DNA of 5,491 nucleotides, taken from NCBI GenBank assembly GCA_016926595.1, contig JAFGOG010000159.1, positions 1-5,491 of the forward strand, read 5' to 3'. The notes below the pieces were generated by a model, which worked only from the letters and a program-made list of their open reading frames with translations, ran no database searches and was not told the DNA's origin. Both the position numbers and the translations under genes were made by a program. Positions 1 to 5,491 of this stretch are shown here, piece by piece; the first letter of the stretch is position 1; each line of letters starts with the position of its first letter. The DNA is from Anaerolineae bacterium (GTDB lineage: Bacteria > Chloroflexota > Anaerolineae > JAAYZQ01).

Positions 1-267
1 CAGCAGGTCGGCCCGGCCCCAGACGATATCGCGCACCTGCCAGTGGTCGCCATCCGCCACCCAGGCGTCGCCCGCCAGGGCCTGCCGCACGCGCTCACGG
101 AAGAGCTCGGCCGGGACCGGTTCCCGGCCCGAGCGCCGGCGCAGCGCGTCCAGCTCCACGTGGGGCCAGCCCAGGCACCGGGACAGCCGGCGGGCCAGGG
201 AGGTCTTGCCTGACCCGGGCGCGCCGGCCACGACGATGCGCCGGGCGAGCTCCGGGCGCAGCCAGAT
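1..267 (-). pseudogene. P-loop nucleotide kinase-like protein, 5' end lost, 3' end outside window
   Basis: The minus-strand frame is open from about 267 to the window edge. It reads RRIVVAGAPGSGKTSLARRL at its N-terminal side: a hydrophobic beta strand followed by a Walker A motif GAPGSGKTS (bases 199-225). Further on come PHVELDAL, a VRQALAGDAWVADGD stretch, and VRDIVWGRADLL at the edge. This order matches the small adenylate-kinase-like ATPases often annotated as 'topology modulation' or FlaR-like proteins, which bind ATP with a P-loop; their substrate is usually unknown. The C-terminal half is outside the window. No ATG, GTG or TTG occurs in frame upstream of the beta strand before an in-frame TGA at 370-372. 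The only GTG (229-231) lies inside the strand leading to the P-loop and would remove part of the fold. The likely cause is replacement of the 5' end by the neighbouring transposase remnant near 262-270. A rare start such as CTG (259-261) remains possible, so the gene may still be expressed. Confidence 0.72.
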
Positions 268-542
268 GGGAGTGGTTTCTGGGTAGTGTGCGGCGAGAAT
301 GTCTGGACCACTTCTTGATCTTGAGCGAGCGGCATCTGTGTCGGCTGATGAAGCAGTATCAGGGGTACTTCAATCACGCGCGCCCTCACCAGGGTATTGA
401 GCAGAGAATCCCGTGCCAGCCAGTTCTGGAGCCCAAGCCACAGATGACTGCGCAACTCGTCTCTTGCCCCATATTGGGTGGTTTGCATCACGACTACCAA
501 TGGCGCGCGCATCAGAGACCATCGTCTCTCCGAGCTGCTTGA
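267..542 (+). pseudogene. IS481/IS3-type transposase remnant, C-terminal part only
   Basis: From about 267 the plus-strand frame reads WEWFLGSVRRECLDHFLILS, then the diagnostic YFNHARPHQGIEQRIP, and ends in GLHHDYQW (to 503). These are the last blocks of the DDE integrase core (rve) of IS481/IS3-like transposases. The RRECLDH and NHARPHQG blocks surround and follow the catalytic Glu region. Full-length relatives have roughly 300 or more residues, so about the last 80 remain and the helix-turn-helix and first two catalytic acidic residues are gone. The match to the family stops near 503. The frame then runs through unrelated sequence (RAHQRPSSLRAA) to a TGA at 540-542, so the native stop has probably been lost. 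GTG at 288 could serve as a start but lies within a conserved motif. The fragment cannot be an active transposase. No paired terminal inverted repeats are visible. It lies opposite in orientation to the broken genes on both sides. Confidence 0.85.
514..529. repeat. Short perfect inverted repeat at the edge of the IS remnant
   Basis: AGAGAC, loop CATC, GTCTCT form a 6-bp perfect stem with a 4-base loop. It lies just past the last recognisable transposase codon (503) and before the response-regulator fragment (from 568). It has no following T-run on either strand, so it does not look like a standard intrinsic terminator. It could be chance or part of an IS end. Nothing else is recognisable between about 504 and 567. 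Confidence 0.35.
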
Positions 543-567
543 CGGACGAGAATATTCGGCCAGGACA

Positions 568-786
568 GGTCAGGCAGGCAAAGGCCTGGGCCTGTTCGCG
601 CTTGGTCGCTTCGCGGACTTTGGCCATGACACGGTTGGTGACCGATGGTTCGAGAGCAGTTTCGCCGCGGCCGACCTACTCGAGGACCTTGATCAGGTCG
701 CCGGAGCCGATCAGCTTGAGGACATGGCCATCGGCGCCGGCGGCGATGGCGTCAAAGATGGTCTTGTCGTCGGGGTAGGAGGTCAG
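568..786 (-). pseudogene. NarL/LuxR-type response regulator fragment with in-frame stop
   Basis: Read on the minus strand from 786, the frame gives [20 protein letters not shown], then [16 protein letters not shown]. This is the second half of a response-regulator receiver domain: the LTS strand with the conserved Thr/Ser, the A-GA-G turn, and the conserved Lys of VLK. A TAG stop follows at 676-678. The same frame then continues with VGRGETALEPSVTNRVMAKV and REATKREQAQAFACLT, which matches the linker between receiver and helix-turn-helix in DevR/NarL-like regulators (usual pattern 'G-x-LDP-x-VT-x-RV', then 'F-x-x-LT'). The stop therefore interrupts continuous homology and is a nonsense change, perhaps from CAG. 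The phosphoacceptor half is missing at the 786 side. After LT (568) the LuxR-type DNA-binding domain is not recognisable. The fragment cannot act as a regulator. It is all that fills the gap between the transposase remnant and the protease. Confidence 0.8.
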
Positions 787-854
787 GCTAGATGGGCATC
801 GGCCTTGCTGAATGCGCCGTACTGAGACTTGCTGTCCAGCTCCCCGTGTGGCTA

Positions 855-3800
855 TCAATCATCGCCGGTGTAGCTCAAGGATCCATCGGCCCAATTCAGT
901 CGCTTCTGATTGACAAGAACCCCGATCCGGCCATTCACCGCCACTACCTCTGCCGAACCGTCCATGGGAGAGATGAACTGGTACAACGACATGGTCTCAT
1001 TAGCATCTACAGTGAACGGTCCCCTTATCGGGTCAAGCCGACGTCCGTCTAGATCGAAGAACGTTACATAGATCGTGGCAGCACTGCCCCCCACTGCCTG
1101 AACGAGGATATCGGTGTTCCATTCACTGCCCCTCTCCACGGCCGGCAGGTGGAGCGCCGAACTGCCGGCTATGAACCCATTGTAGCTCTGGTGCTGCTTG
1201 CCCAGTGGGTTGTTGTTCTCCTGGTTGCAGATGACAGCCAGGGGTTGGCCGTCCTCTGAAACGATGACGGCTGATCGGTTGAACCCTGTCTGGCCTGGTC
1301 TCAGGTAGTCATCCCCCTGCCAGAACTCCTGAACTCCCCGGCTCGGGATGTTGGCCGATTCGGACCACACGAACCCGTTTGTATCGTAGTAATCGATACG
1401 CACGTGTGTCTGGGAAGTCCCCAGATTGCGAACCCGGAATGACGATACCCAGTTGGAGTAATTCCTGAGCACCTGTGGCAAATAGACGGTAGACGCGCCC
1501 TGGCTGAAGCTGACAAAGTCGCTACGCTTCATGGGCGACTCAGTGCGATACTGCGTCACCACCGCCGCCAGGGGCTCGCTTGCTGTCAGCTCTACCGAGC
1601 CATTGTCTGGAACCCCTGCTGGCGGCTCTACCTGTGCAATAGCACCGGCAGGGAGATAGTAATACGGTGCGGCTACCTCATTGCCAGCAGTGTTGTAGTA
1701 GTGGGCGAACACATCTGTGCCAGCTTCGCCGGTATTCTCAACCACGATATAGGACTGCCACTTGCCGTTGGGCGGCGGAAAGTTCTTCAGATAGCTGGGC
1801 AGGTAGAGCGTCGTGCCAGGCGCAAAGCCAAAGGGTGAGACTGAAGGCAAGCCGGTGTAGCCCTCCGCCTCAGCATTCGGCTTTTGCGTCTTGACGACGA
1901 CTGACACGTTTTCGCCACTATCGACGATAGCTGCACCGGTGCTCGGGATTCTCGGCCCGTCGGATACGTTGATCCAGCATCGCTGGTTTGGATCCAGACC
2001 ACATGTATCGAAATTGCCGTTGCTGCCATCCTCATCAAAGTAGTAGATGTGGACGGTACGCGGTTCGGCGCCATCGTTTCGGATGTAGATGCTTGACACC
2101 CGGCCGTCCTGGTTGCGCAGGTCCGGCAGATGGGTGGCGTCTCTGACCCAGGCAATGCCAACATTGTTGCCTGCTTCATTCATGTCTCCCCAATCCGACC
2201 TGTACACATGGATTTGATAGATCCCTGATTCCTCAGCCACGAACTCGGCAAGCTCATAGTTGTTGTCCAGGCTTGCCGTATAGCCGACCAGGTCTCCAGA
2301 CGGATCATAAACGTACAGGTTATAGTTGGTCATCAGCTCATCCCGAATCGGGTTCGGCCATCCAGCAGGCTGATCAGCATTGGCCCACCAGGCGATGGCT
2401 ACTCGAATCCGATCACCCCTGGTGGCGCTGAAGGAACGGTAGACAGAACCATTGACCGGCGGGTTATTGATAGAAGTGGGAAACGCCCACCAACACGGCG
2501 CGCTGCATACTGAGCCGGCAAGCCCTCGGAGCTTCGCTGCCTCATCGGCCAGGGCAGCGTCGATGGAGCCGGCCCCATCGCGCAGGTCCTCCTGTCCGAT
2601 TGGTATATCGCTTGGGCCGTCGATATTGTGTATGGCCGAAGCCATGATGATGGCCCTGAGTGCCTCAGGCCAGACTCGCAACTCCGGGTTGCGGTCTATC
2701 AACAGAGCCGCGAGTCCGGCGACCTGTGGCGTAGAAAAGCTAGTACCCGACCAAGCCGGGAAGAGAGCACCACCTGGTCCAACTATGTCGAGATTAACAG
2801 CAGGAGCTACAACTTCGGGTTTCTCGCGATGGACTCCCACCGGGTTGACATAGGATGAGGAGCCATACATGTTGTCGTCCGACCAGGCAGGAGTGTCGGC
2901 ATCATCCGAACCGCCGACTGTGACGACGTTCCAGGCCTTGCCGGGCGAGGTGATCTGGCCGTCGCCCTGACCCCTGTTGCCTGCGGACTTGCTGATAAAA
3001 GCAATGCCTGCCCGTGCCCAATAGTCAAAGGCCCGGTCCGTCCAGTTCAGGTTGTTGTCAGCTTCCCACCTGGCACTAAGGTTGACTACTCTTGAACTCT
3101 CATCTTGCACAGCCCACCTGAGCGCTTCCACTGCATCTGCCTGAGATATCCCTCCTGGCCAATCAGCGCCATCAAAACCTGCGTCGACTATGTCCACTCC
3201 GGGTGCAGCGCCCGTGTGGGTATTGTCACTGCATGCGGCGACGCTGGCAACCAATGTCTTGTGTTCTGGTGGAACGCCAGGAGCGAGCACGCCTGGCCGT
3301 ACAGCGATGATGTCCAGACAGCCAGTGTCAGGAGCGATGTTTCCAAACTCGAGGATGGCAAGACGCTCGCCACTGCCGTTGAACCCGCGGTTCCATACCA
3401 ACGGTACCCGATCAGTCGGAATCGCCGTGTCGGTATCTACCGAGCACGGTGCATCAACGAGGTAGATGGCGCCCACATCGAGGCGCTCTGCCAAGCGCAC
3501 AATCTCTCGCTTCGGCAAAGCCGCAACGATCGAGGGCATCGACCCATAAGTTCGCGGCTCGAAGCCGATCTGGCTCAGGTACTCCACCAGCGGCCCCACC
3601 CTCGCCGCCGTATCGTCGGTCACCATCTGCCAATACGCCTGCCAGATTTCCTGTGCTTTGGCAGGATCGGCCACGTCAAAAGGCTTGCCTGAGCGCTCCA
3701 TCGCGGCCGCAGCCTCTGGGTACCGGGCTGCCAGCTCCGCGTAGACCTGCTCTTGGGTACGGCCGCCAGCCACGGGGGCCACCCAAATGGCGATCGGCAG

Positions 3801-4256
3801 CACATCGTCGTCTCCGACCTGCTGCAGCCGTTCGTACAACGCGGGATGCAGCTTGCTATACTTGGCGTTGTAGGCAGCATTTTCCGCTGCTTCCACTCCG
3901 TTCACGTCCTCCTCGATATAGCCGTCTTTCAAGTCGACCAGCAGATTGTACTCGCGTCCGCTCGTGGAGCGGACGTCGAAGATGGTGACCGCCCGAAAAG
4001 TACGGCCGATGAAGGGGAAGGCCCGCTCGTAATCGTTGACGATCAGCAAGCCTTCAATGGGGATACCTTCCCGTCTGGAGATATACAATAACGCGTTCGT
4101 AGCCTCGGGCGAGGGCTGCGTTGATGGTGGCAGCGGGATACTAGGCGTAAGAATCGGAGAGGGGACCGTGCCGCCGCCCTGCGCGCCGGTTGGGCCGGAC
4201 AACAAGAGCGCCATGAATAGCGCCATCACAGCAAAAGGAACGAATTGGCGTTTCAT
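855..4256 (-). CDS. Secreted subtilisin-like (S8) serine protease with C-terminal beta modules
   Basis: The protein has 1133 residues. In order: signal peptide (1-26, positively charged MKRQ then a hydrophobic core, ending near TGAQG); Pro-rich linker (about 30-50); long propeptide-like region (about 52-285); S8 catalytic domain (about 288-545); a jelly-roll region like those following S8 domains (about 600-705, with [13 protein letters not shown]); and four tandem beta modules (710 to the end). Active-site landmarks are H332 in HKTLVASV followed by GAAPG, oxyanion N427 in SAGNRG, and nucleophile S506 in [16 protein letters not shown]. The residue expected to be Asp is E303, in LAILEFG. There is no LPXTG motif or C-terminal membrane helix, so it is probably released or held by partners. 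Cysteine pairs C313/C342, C584/C588 and C752/C760 could form disulfides in an exported protein. The start at 4256 is supported by a good ribosome binding site and the signal peptide. It is the last gene of a likely operon, 40 bp after two paralogous lipoproteins. Protease family is secure; substrate is unknown. Confidence 0.93.
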   Translation of the reverse strand: MKRQFVPFAVMALFMALLLSGPTGAQGGGTVPSPILTPSIPLPPSTQPSPEATNALLYISRREGIPIEGLLIVNDYERAFPFIGRTFRAVTIFDVRSTSGREYNLLVDLKDGYIEEDVNGVEAAENAAYNAKYSKLHPALYERLQQVGDDDVLPIAIWVAPVAGGRTQEQVYAELAARYPEAAAAMERSGKPFDVADPAKAQEIWQAYWQMVTDDTAARVGPLVEYLSQIGFEPRTYGSMPSIVAALPKREIVRLAERLDVGAIYLVDAPCSVDTDTAIPTDRVPLVWNRGFNGSGERLAILEFGNIAPDTGCLDIIAVRPGVLAPGVPPEHKTLVASVAACSDNTHTGAAPGVDIVDAGFDGADWPGGISQADAVEALRWAVQDESSRVVNLSARWEADNNLNWTDRAFDYWARAGIAFISKSAGNRGQGDGQITSPGKAWNVVTVGGSDDADTPAWSDDNMYGSSSYVNPVGVHREKPEVVAPAVNLDIVGPGGALFPAWSGTSFSTPQVAGLAALLIDRNPELRVWPEALRAIIMASAIHNIDGPSDIPIGQEDLRDGAGSIDAALADEAAKLRGLAGSVCSAPCWWAFPTSINNPPVNGSVYRSFSATRGDRIRVAIAWWANADQPAGWPNPIRDELMTNYNLYVYDPSGDLVGYTASLDNNYELAEFVAEESGIYQIHVYRSDWGDMNEAGNNVGIAWVRDATHLPDLRNQDGRVSSIYIRNDGAEPRTVHIYYFDEDGSNGNFDTCGLDPNQRCWINVSDGPRIPSTGAAIVDSGENVSVVVKTQKPNAEAEGYTGLPSVSPFGFAPGTTLYLPSYLKNFPPPNGKWQSYIVVENTGEAGTDVFAHYYNTAGNEVAAPYYYLPAGAIAQVEPPAGVPDNGSVELTASEPLAAVVTQYRTESPMKRSDFVSFSQGASTVYLPQVLRNYSNWVSSFRVRNLGTSQTHVRIDYYDTNGFVWSESANIPSRGVQEFWQGDDYLRPGQTGFNRSAVIVSEDGQPLAVICNQENNNPLGKQHQSYNGFIAGSSALHLPAVERGSEWNTDILVQAVGGSAATIYVTFFDLDGRRLDPIRGPFTVDANETMSLYQFISPMDGSAEVVAVNGRIGVLVNQKRLNWADGSLSYTGDD
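864..2129 (-). repeat. Four tandem ~108-residue beta modules in the protease C-terminus
   Basis: Each module opens with an LP motif: L710-P (LPDLRN), L819-P (LPSYLKN), L926-P (LPQVLRN) and L1037-P (LPAVERG). Spacing is 109, 107 and 111 residues. Each continues with a strand such as [28 protein letters not shown] or TDILVQAVG, then a YY/FF-D/N-x-x-G strand ([33 protein letters not shown]). Each closes with V-V-x-x-Q (VVKTQ, VVTQ, VICNQ, VLVNQ) and an aromatic-Gly tail (SPFGF, SFSQG, SYNGF, SYTG). Module starts in the DNA are about 2129, 1802, 1481 and 1148. Such modules are presumably beta sandwiches for surface or substrate attachment. The repeats are diverged at sequence level, so they are old. 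Confidence 0.8.
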
Positions 4257-4265
4257 TGTGCGATA

Positions 4266-4273
4266 CCCCCTTT
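4266..4273 (-). promoter_or_regulatory. Ribosome binding site of the S8 protease gene
   Basis: On the minus strand AAAGGGGG lies 9 bases upstream of the ATG at 4256-4254. It sits inside the 40-bp gap after the preceding lipoprotein gene and fixes the protease start just ahead of its signal peptide. Confidence 0.7.
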
Positions 4274-4296
4274 CGCCTCAAGGTTTGCATAGAGCA

Positions 4297-4944
4297 TCAT
4301 GGAATGAAATGAGATTCTGAGGCGACAGGTTGCCCACCCAAGTACAGGGTAAAGCGAATCTCCTGCCCCCACTCCCCCTCTTTCTCCACCGCAACCAGGT
4401 GATAGGGCGATGTTACTACATCCAGCCCGCCGGGTCTGCCAGCGTGTGCGGCCACGGACACCTCTGTTCCCCGGCGGTCGATCCGGTCAATCCATATCCC
4501 CTCGTGACTGCTGCCCTGCCAGCCCAGGAAAGCAGCCACGGCGAAGGAGGTCTGCCAGTCCATGTCGTACAAGGAGGCCTGACCCTGTGCGGTGAACAGC
4601 TTGTCTCGCGGCCCCAGCTCGTCCCAACTGGTGAGGATCATCAGCCCGGGCTCCCTTGCTTCCCATAGCATACCGGCCCCGTGATAGTGGCGCTCAATTG
4701 TCTCGAAATGCAGCCGCTCCTCACCCGGCCGGCAGGCAGCCGGGAAGAGCACGGCCAGGGCAAGCACCACTGCCATAGCCAGGCGGGACCGGGCTTGGCT
4801 TTTCTTCCAGGACCCCACGCCGGATGCTGGTGAGCGAGATCGAAACGGGGCAACCAGCCACGATACGGCCATAGTTAGGCACCTGCTTGTCACTTTCACT
4901 ATCGTGCCCCTCACTGGAAAACGGCGGGTTCCTATCAGTCTCAT
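4297..4944 (-). CDS. PrcB-like lipoprotein (second of a tandem pair)
   Basis: The full frame has 215 residues. A hydrophobic stretch (57-70, MAVVLALAVLFPAA) ends in Cys71 in the lipobox FPAAC, so the mature protein is probably a lipid-anchored surface protein of about 145 residues. It contains FETI (80-83), EPGLMILT, DWQTSFAVAAFLGWQG, TSPYH (178-182) and KEGEWGQEIRF. These blocks are shared in order with the adjacent upstream lipoprotein. The C-terminal half resembles the PrcB C-terminal domain of dentilisin-complex accessory lipoproteins: a FAV-x-x-x-LG strand, an I-x-x-I strand, then T-x-PYH. This family call is from pattern memory only. The start is uncertain. ATG 4944 has the best ribosome binding site but leaves 70 residues before the lipobox Cys. 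ATG 4872 has a weaker AGGTG site. GTG 4818 would give the most normal signal peptide (MGSWKKSQ...) but has no clear site. It lies 40 bp upstream of the protease, implying co-expression and a role as protease partner. Confidence 0.85.
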   Translation of the reverse strand: MRLIGTRRFPVRGTIVKVTSRCLTMAVSWLVAPFRSRSPASGVGSWKKSQARSRLAMAVVLALAVLFPAACRPGEERLHFETIERHYHGAGMLWEAREPGLMILTSWDELGPRDKLFTAQGQASLYDMDWQTSFAVAAFLGWQGSSHEGIWIDRIDRRGTEVSVAAHAGRPGGLDVVTSPYHLVAVEKEGEWGQEIRFTLYLGGQPVASESHFIP

Positions 4945-4952
4945 GGTAACAT

Positions 4953-4958
4953 CACCTC
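4953..4958 (-). promoter_or_regulatory. Ribosome binding site for the ATG at 4944
   Basis: GAGGTG (within GAGGTGAT) lies 8 bases upstream of the ATG at 4944-4942 on the minus strand. It is the strongest Shine-Dalgarno match among the candidate starts of the second lipoprotein and is the reason for choosing the long version. Confidence 0.65.
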
Positions 4959-4995
4959 ATCGTTGGAACGGTTCTCCCGATTCTTCTCAGCCAAA

Positions 4996-5491
4996 CTATG
5001 GTACGAAAACTGAGAGTTCTTTTACTGTCCGCTCGTCAACCTTGAGCAAGAACTGGATTTCCTGCGCCCACGTCCCTTCCTTGGAGATGGCGATCGCATG
5101 ATAGGGAGAGGAAGTAAGGTCGTTGATCAATGACCCTGGCTTGGGCACTCCAAAGTGCGTTCGAAGCACGACTCTGCTTCCGCTTCGAGTCACCTGTTGA
5201 ATGTCGACAGTGTAATCGGAACTCAACCCGCCCAGATATCCTCGGAGCACCACGACTGCAAAGCTGTTGCTATAGTCTATGGCGCGCAGTTGGTCGGCCA
5301 GATCCGAGCCCAACTGAACATCTCCACGCGGTTCGTCGACTTGAGCAGGCGTCGTGATGATGAGCAAGTTAGGTTCTTTTCCCAAATAGCCTGGGCTGAG
5401 CGGACGTCCTACATCTACCCCCTCGGTGATGGTCTGGAAAGGAAGGTCCCTTTCCTCTGACCGGCAGGCTACTAGAGCTGCCAACCCAAAG
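4996..5491 (-). CDS. PrcB-like lipoprotein (first of a tandem pair), 5' end outside window
   Basis: The frame is open to the window edge and begins FGLAALVACRSEE. This is the end of a lipoprotein signal peptide with lipobox LVAC; the Cys codon is at 5464-5466. The TTG at 5484 is therefore inside the signal peptide and not a believable start, and the true start lies past 5491. About 156 mature residues follow: PFQTI, EPNLLIIT, DYSNSFAVVVLRGYLGG, DYTVDIQQV, VPKPG, LTSSPYH, KEGTWAQEIQF and a terminal VFVP. The run FAVVVLRG, GG..YTVDI, P-x-PG, T-x-PYH-x-IAISK resembles the PrcB C-terminal domain more closely than its paralogue does. That identification is from pattern memory. It lies 51 bp upstream of the second lipoprotein, so both and the protease are probably one transcript whose promoter is outside the window. 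Likely a membrane-anchored protein with a binding, not catalytic, role. Confidence 0.88.
   Translation of the reverse strand, partial: FGLAALVACRSEERDLPFQTITEGVDVGRPLSPGYLGKEPNLLIITTPAQVDEPRGDVQLGSDLADQLRAIDYSNSFAVVVLRGYLGGLSSDYTVDIQQVTRSGSRVVLRTHFGVPKPGSLINDLTSSPYHAIAISKEGTWAQEIQFLLKVDERTVKELSVFVP

Noticed and set aside
413..825. Plus-strand open frames of 121 and 115 codons across the left mosaic
   Set aside because: They run antisense to the recognisable response-regulator fragment and across the end of the transposase frame, with no family resemblance of their own.
787..854. Terminator after the protease gene
   Set aside because: No GC-rich hairpin followed by a T-run is visible on the minus strand in these 68 bases.
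676..858. 60-codon minus-strand frame starting at 858 as a separate small gene
   Set aside because: Its only recognisable part is the receiver-domain relic. The first ~25 residues are non-homologous sequence up to the protease stop, so the ATG is accidental.
3324..3329. D310-T-G as the catalytic Asp motif of the protease
   Set aside because: It reads like the canonical D-T-G but is not preceded by the hydrophobic beta strand. LAILEFG seven residues earlier fits that strand, so E303 is the better positional match. Kept as an alternative to test.
3105..3988. Long overlapping plus-strand open frames opposite the protease (195 and 179 codons)
   Set aside because: They lie antisense to the protease propeptide and catalytic region, are rich in Arg, Pro and Ser as expected for shadow frames of GC-rich genes, and show no known motif.
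5482..5484. TTG as start of the first lipoprotein
   Set aside because: It would leave only six residues before the lipobox Cys. The frame is open to the window edge, so the real start is outside.
1..5491. CRISPR array, tRNA or rRNA gene
   Set aside because: No regularly spaced direct repeats, cloverleaf-like segment or ribosomal RNA signature was seen on either strand.

Overview
The window looks like a moderately GC-rich bacterial chromosome segment with accessory character. The best guess for the source is a Chloroflexota (Anaerolineae-like) bacterium. This rests on the large secreted protease, whose C-terminus carries tandem beta modules that open with an LP-x4-N-like motif and close with a V-V-x-x-Q-like motif, a style common in secreted proteins of that phylum. 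It is an inference from protein style, not a phylogenetic result.

Right part (about 855-5491, all minus strand): three genes run in the same direction with gaps of 51 and 41 bp, so they probably form one operon. In transcription order they are a 5'-truncated lipoprotein (5491-4996), a second and clearly paralogous lipoprotein (4944-4297), and a 1133-residue secreted subtilisin-like (S8) serine protease (4256-855). The lipoproteins share a C-terminal domain (SFAV, then a G-rich turn, TSPYH or TSSPYH, KEG-x-W-x-QEI) that resembles the PrcB C-terminal domain. PrcB is the lipoprotein partner of the subtilisin-family protease dentilisin in Treponema denticola. The natural reading is a surface proteolysis module: two membrane-anchored accessory lipoproteins and the secreted protease they may bind, mature or hold at the surface. 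The protease is unusual because glutamate occupies the position of the catalytic aspartate.

Left part (about 1-790): a mosaic of broken genes. A P-loop nucleotide kinase (minus strand, running off the left edge) has lost its start. Its N-terminus abuts the last third of an IS481/IS3-type transposase (plus strand, about 267-503). Next to that lies a fragment of a NarL/LuxR-type response regulator (minus strand, about 786-568) with an in-frame TAG. It lacks the phosphoacceptor half and the recognisable DNA-binding domain. No intact IS, tRNA, rRNA or CRISPR array is visible. I see no convincing terminator in the 68 bp between the protease stop and the regulator fragment.
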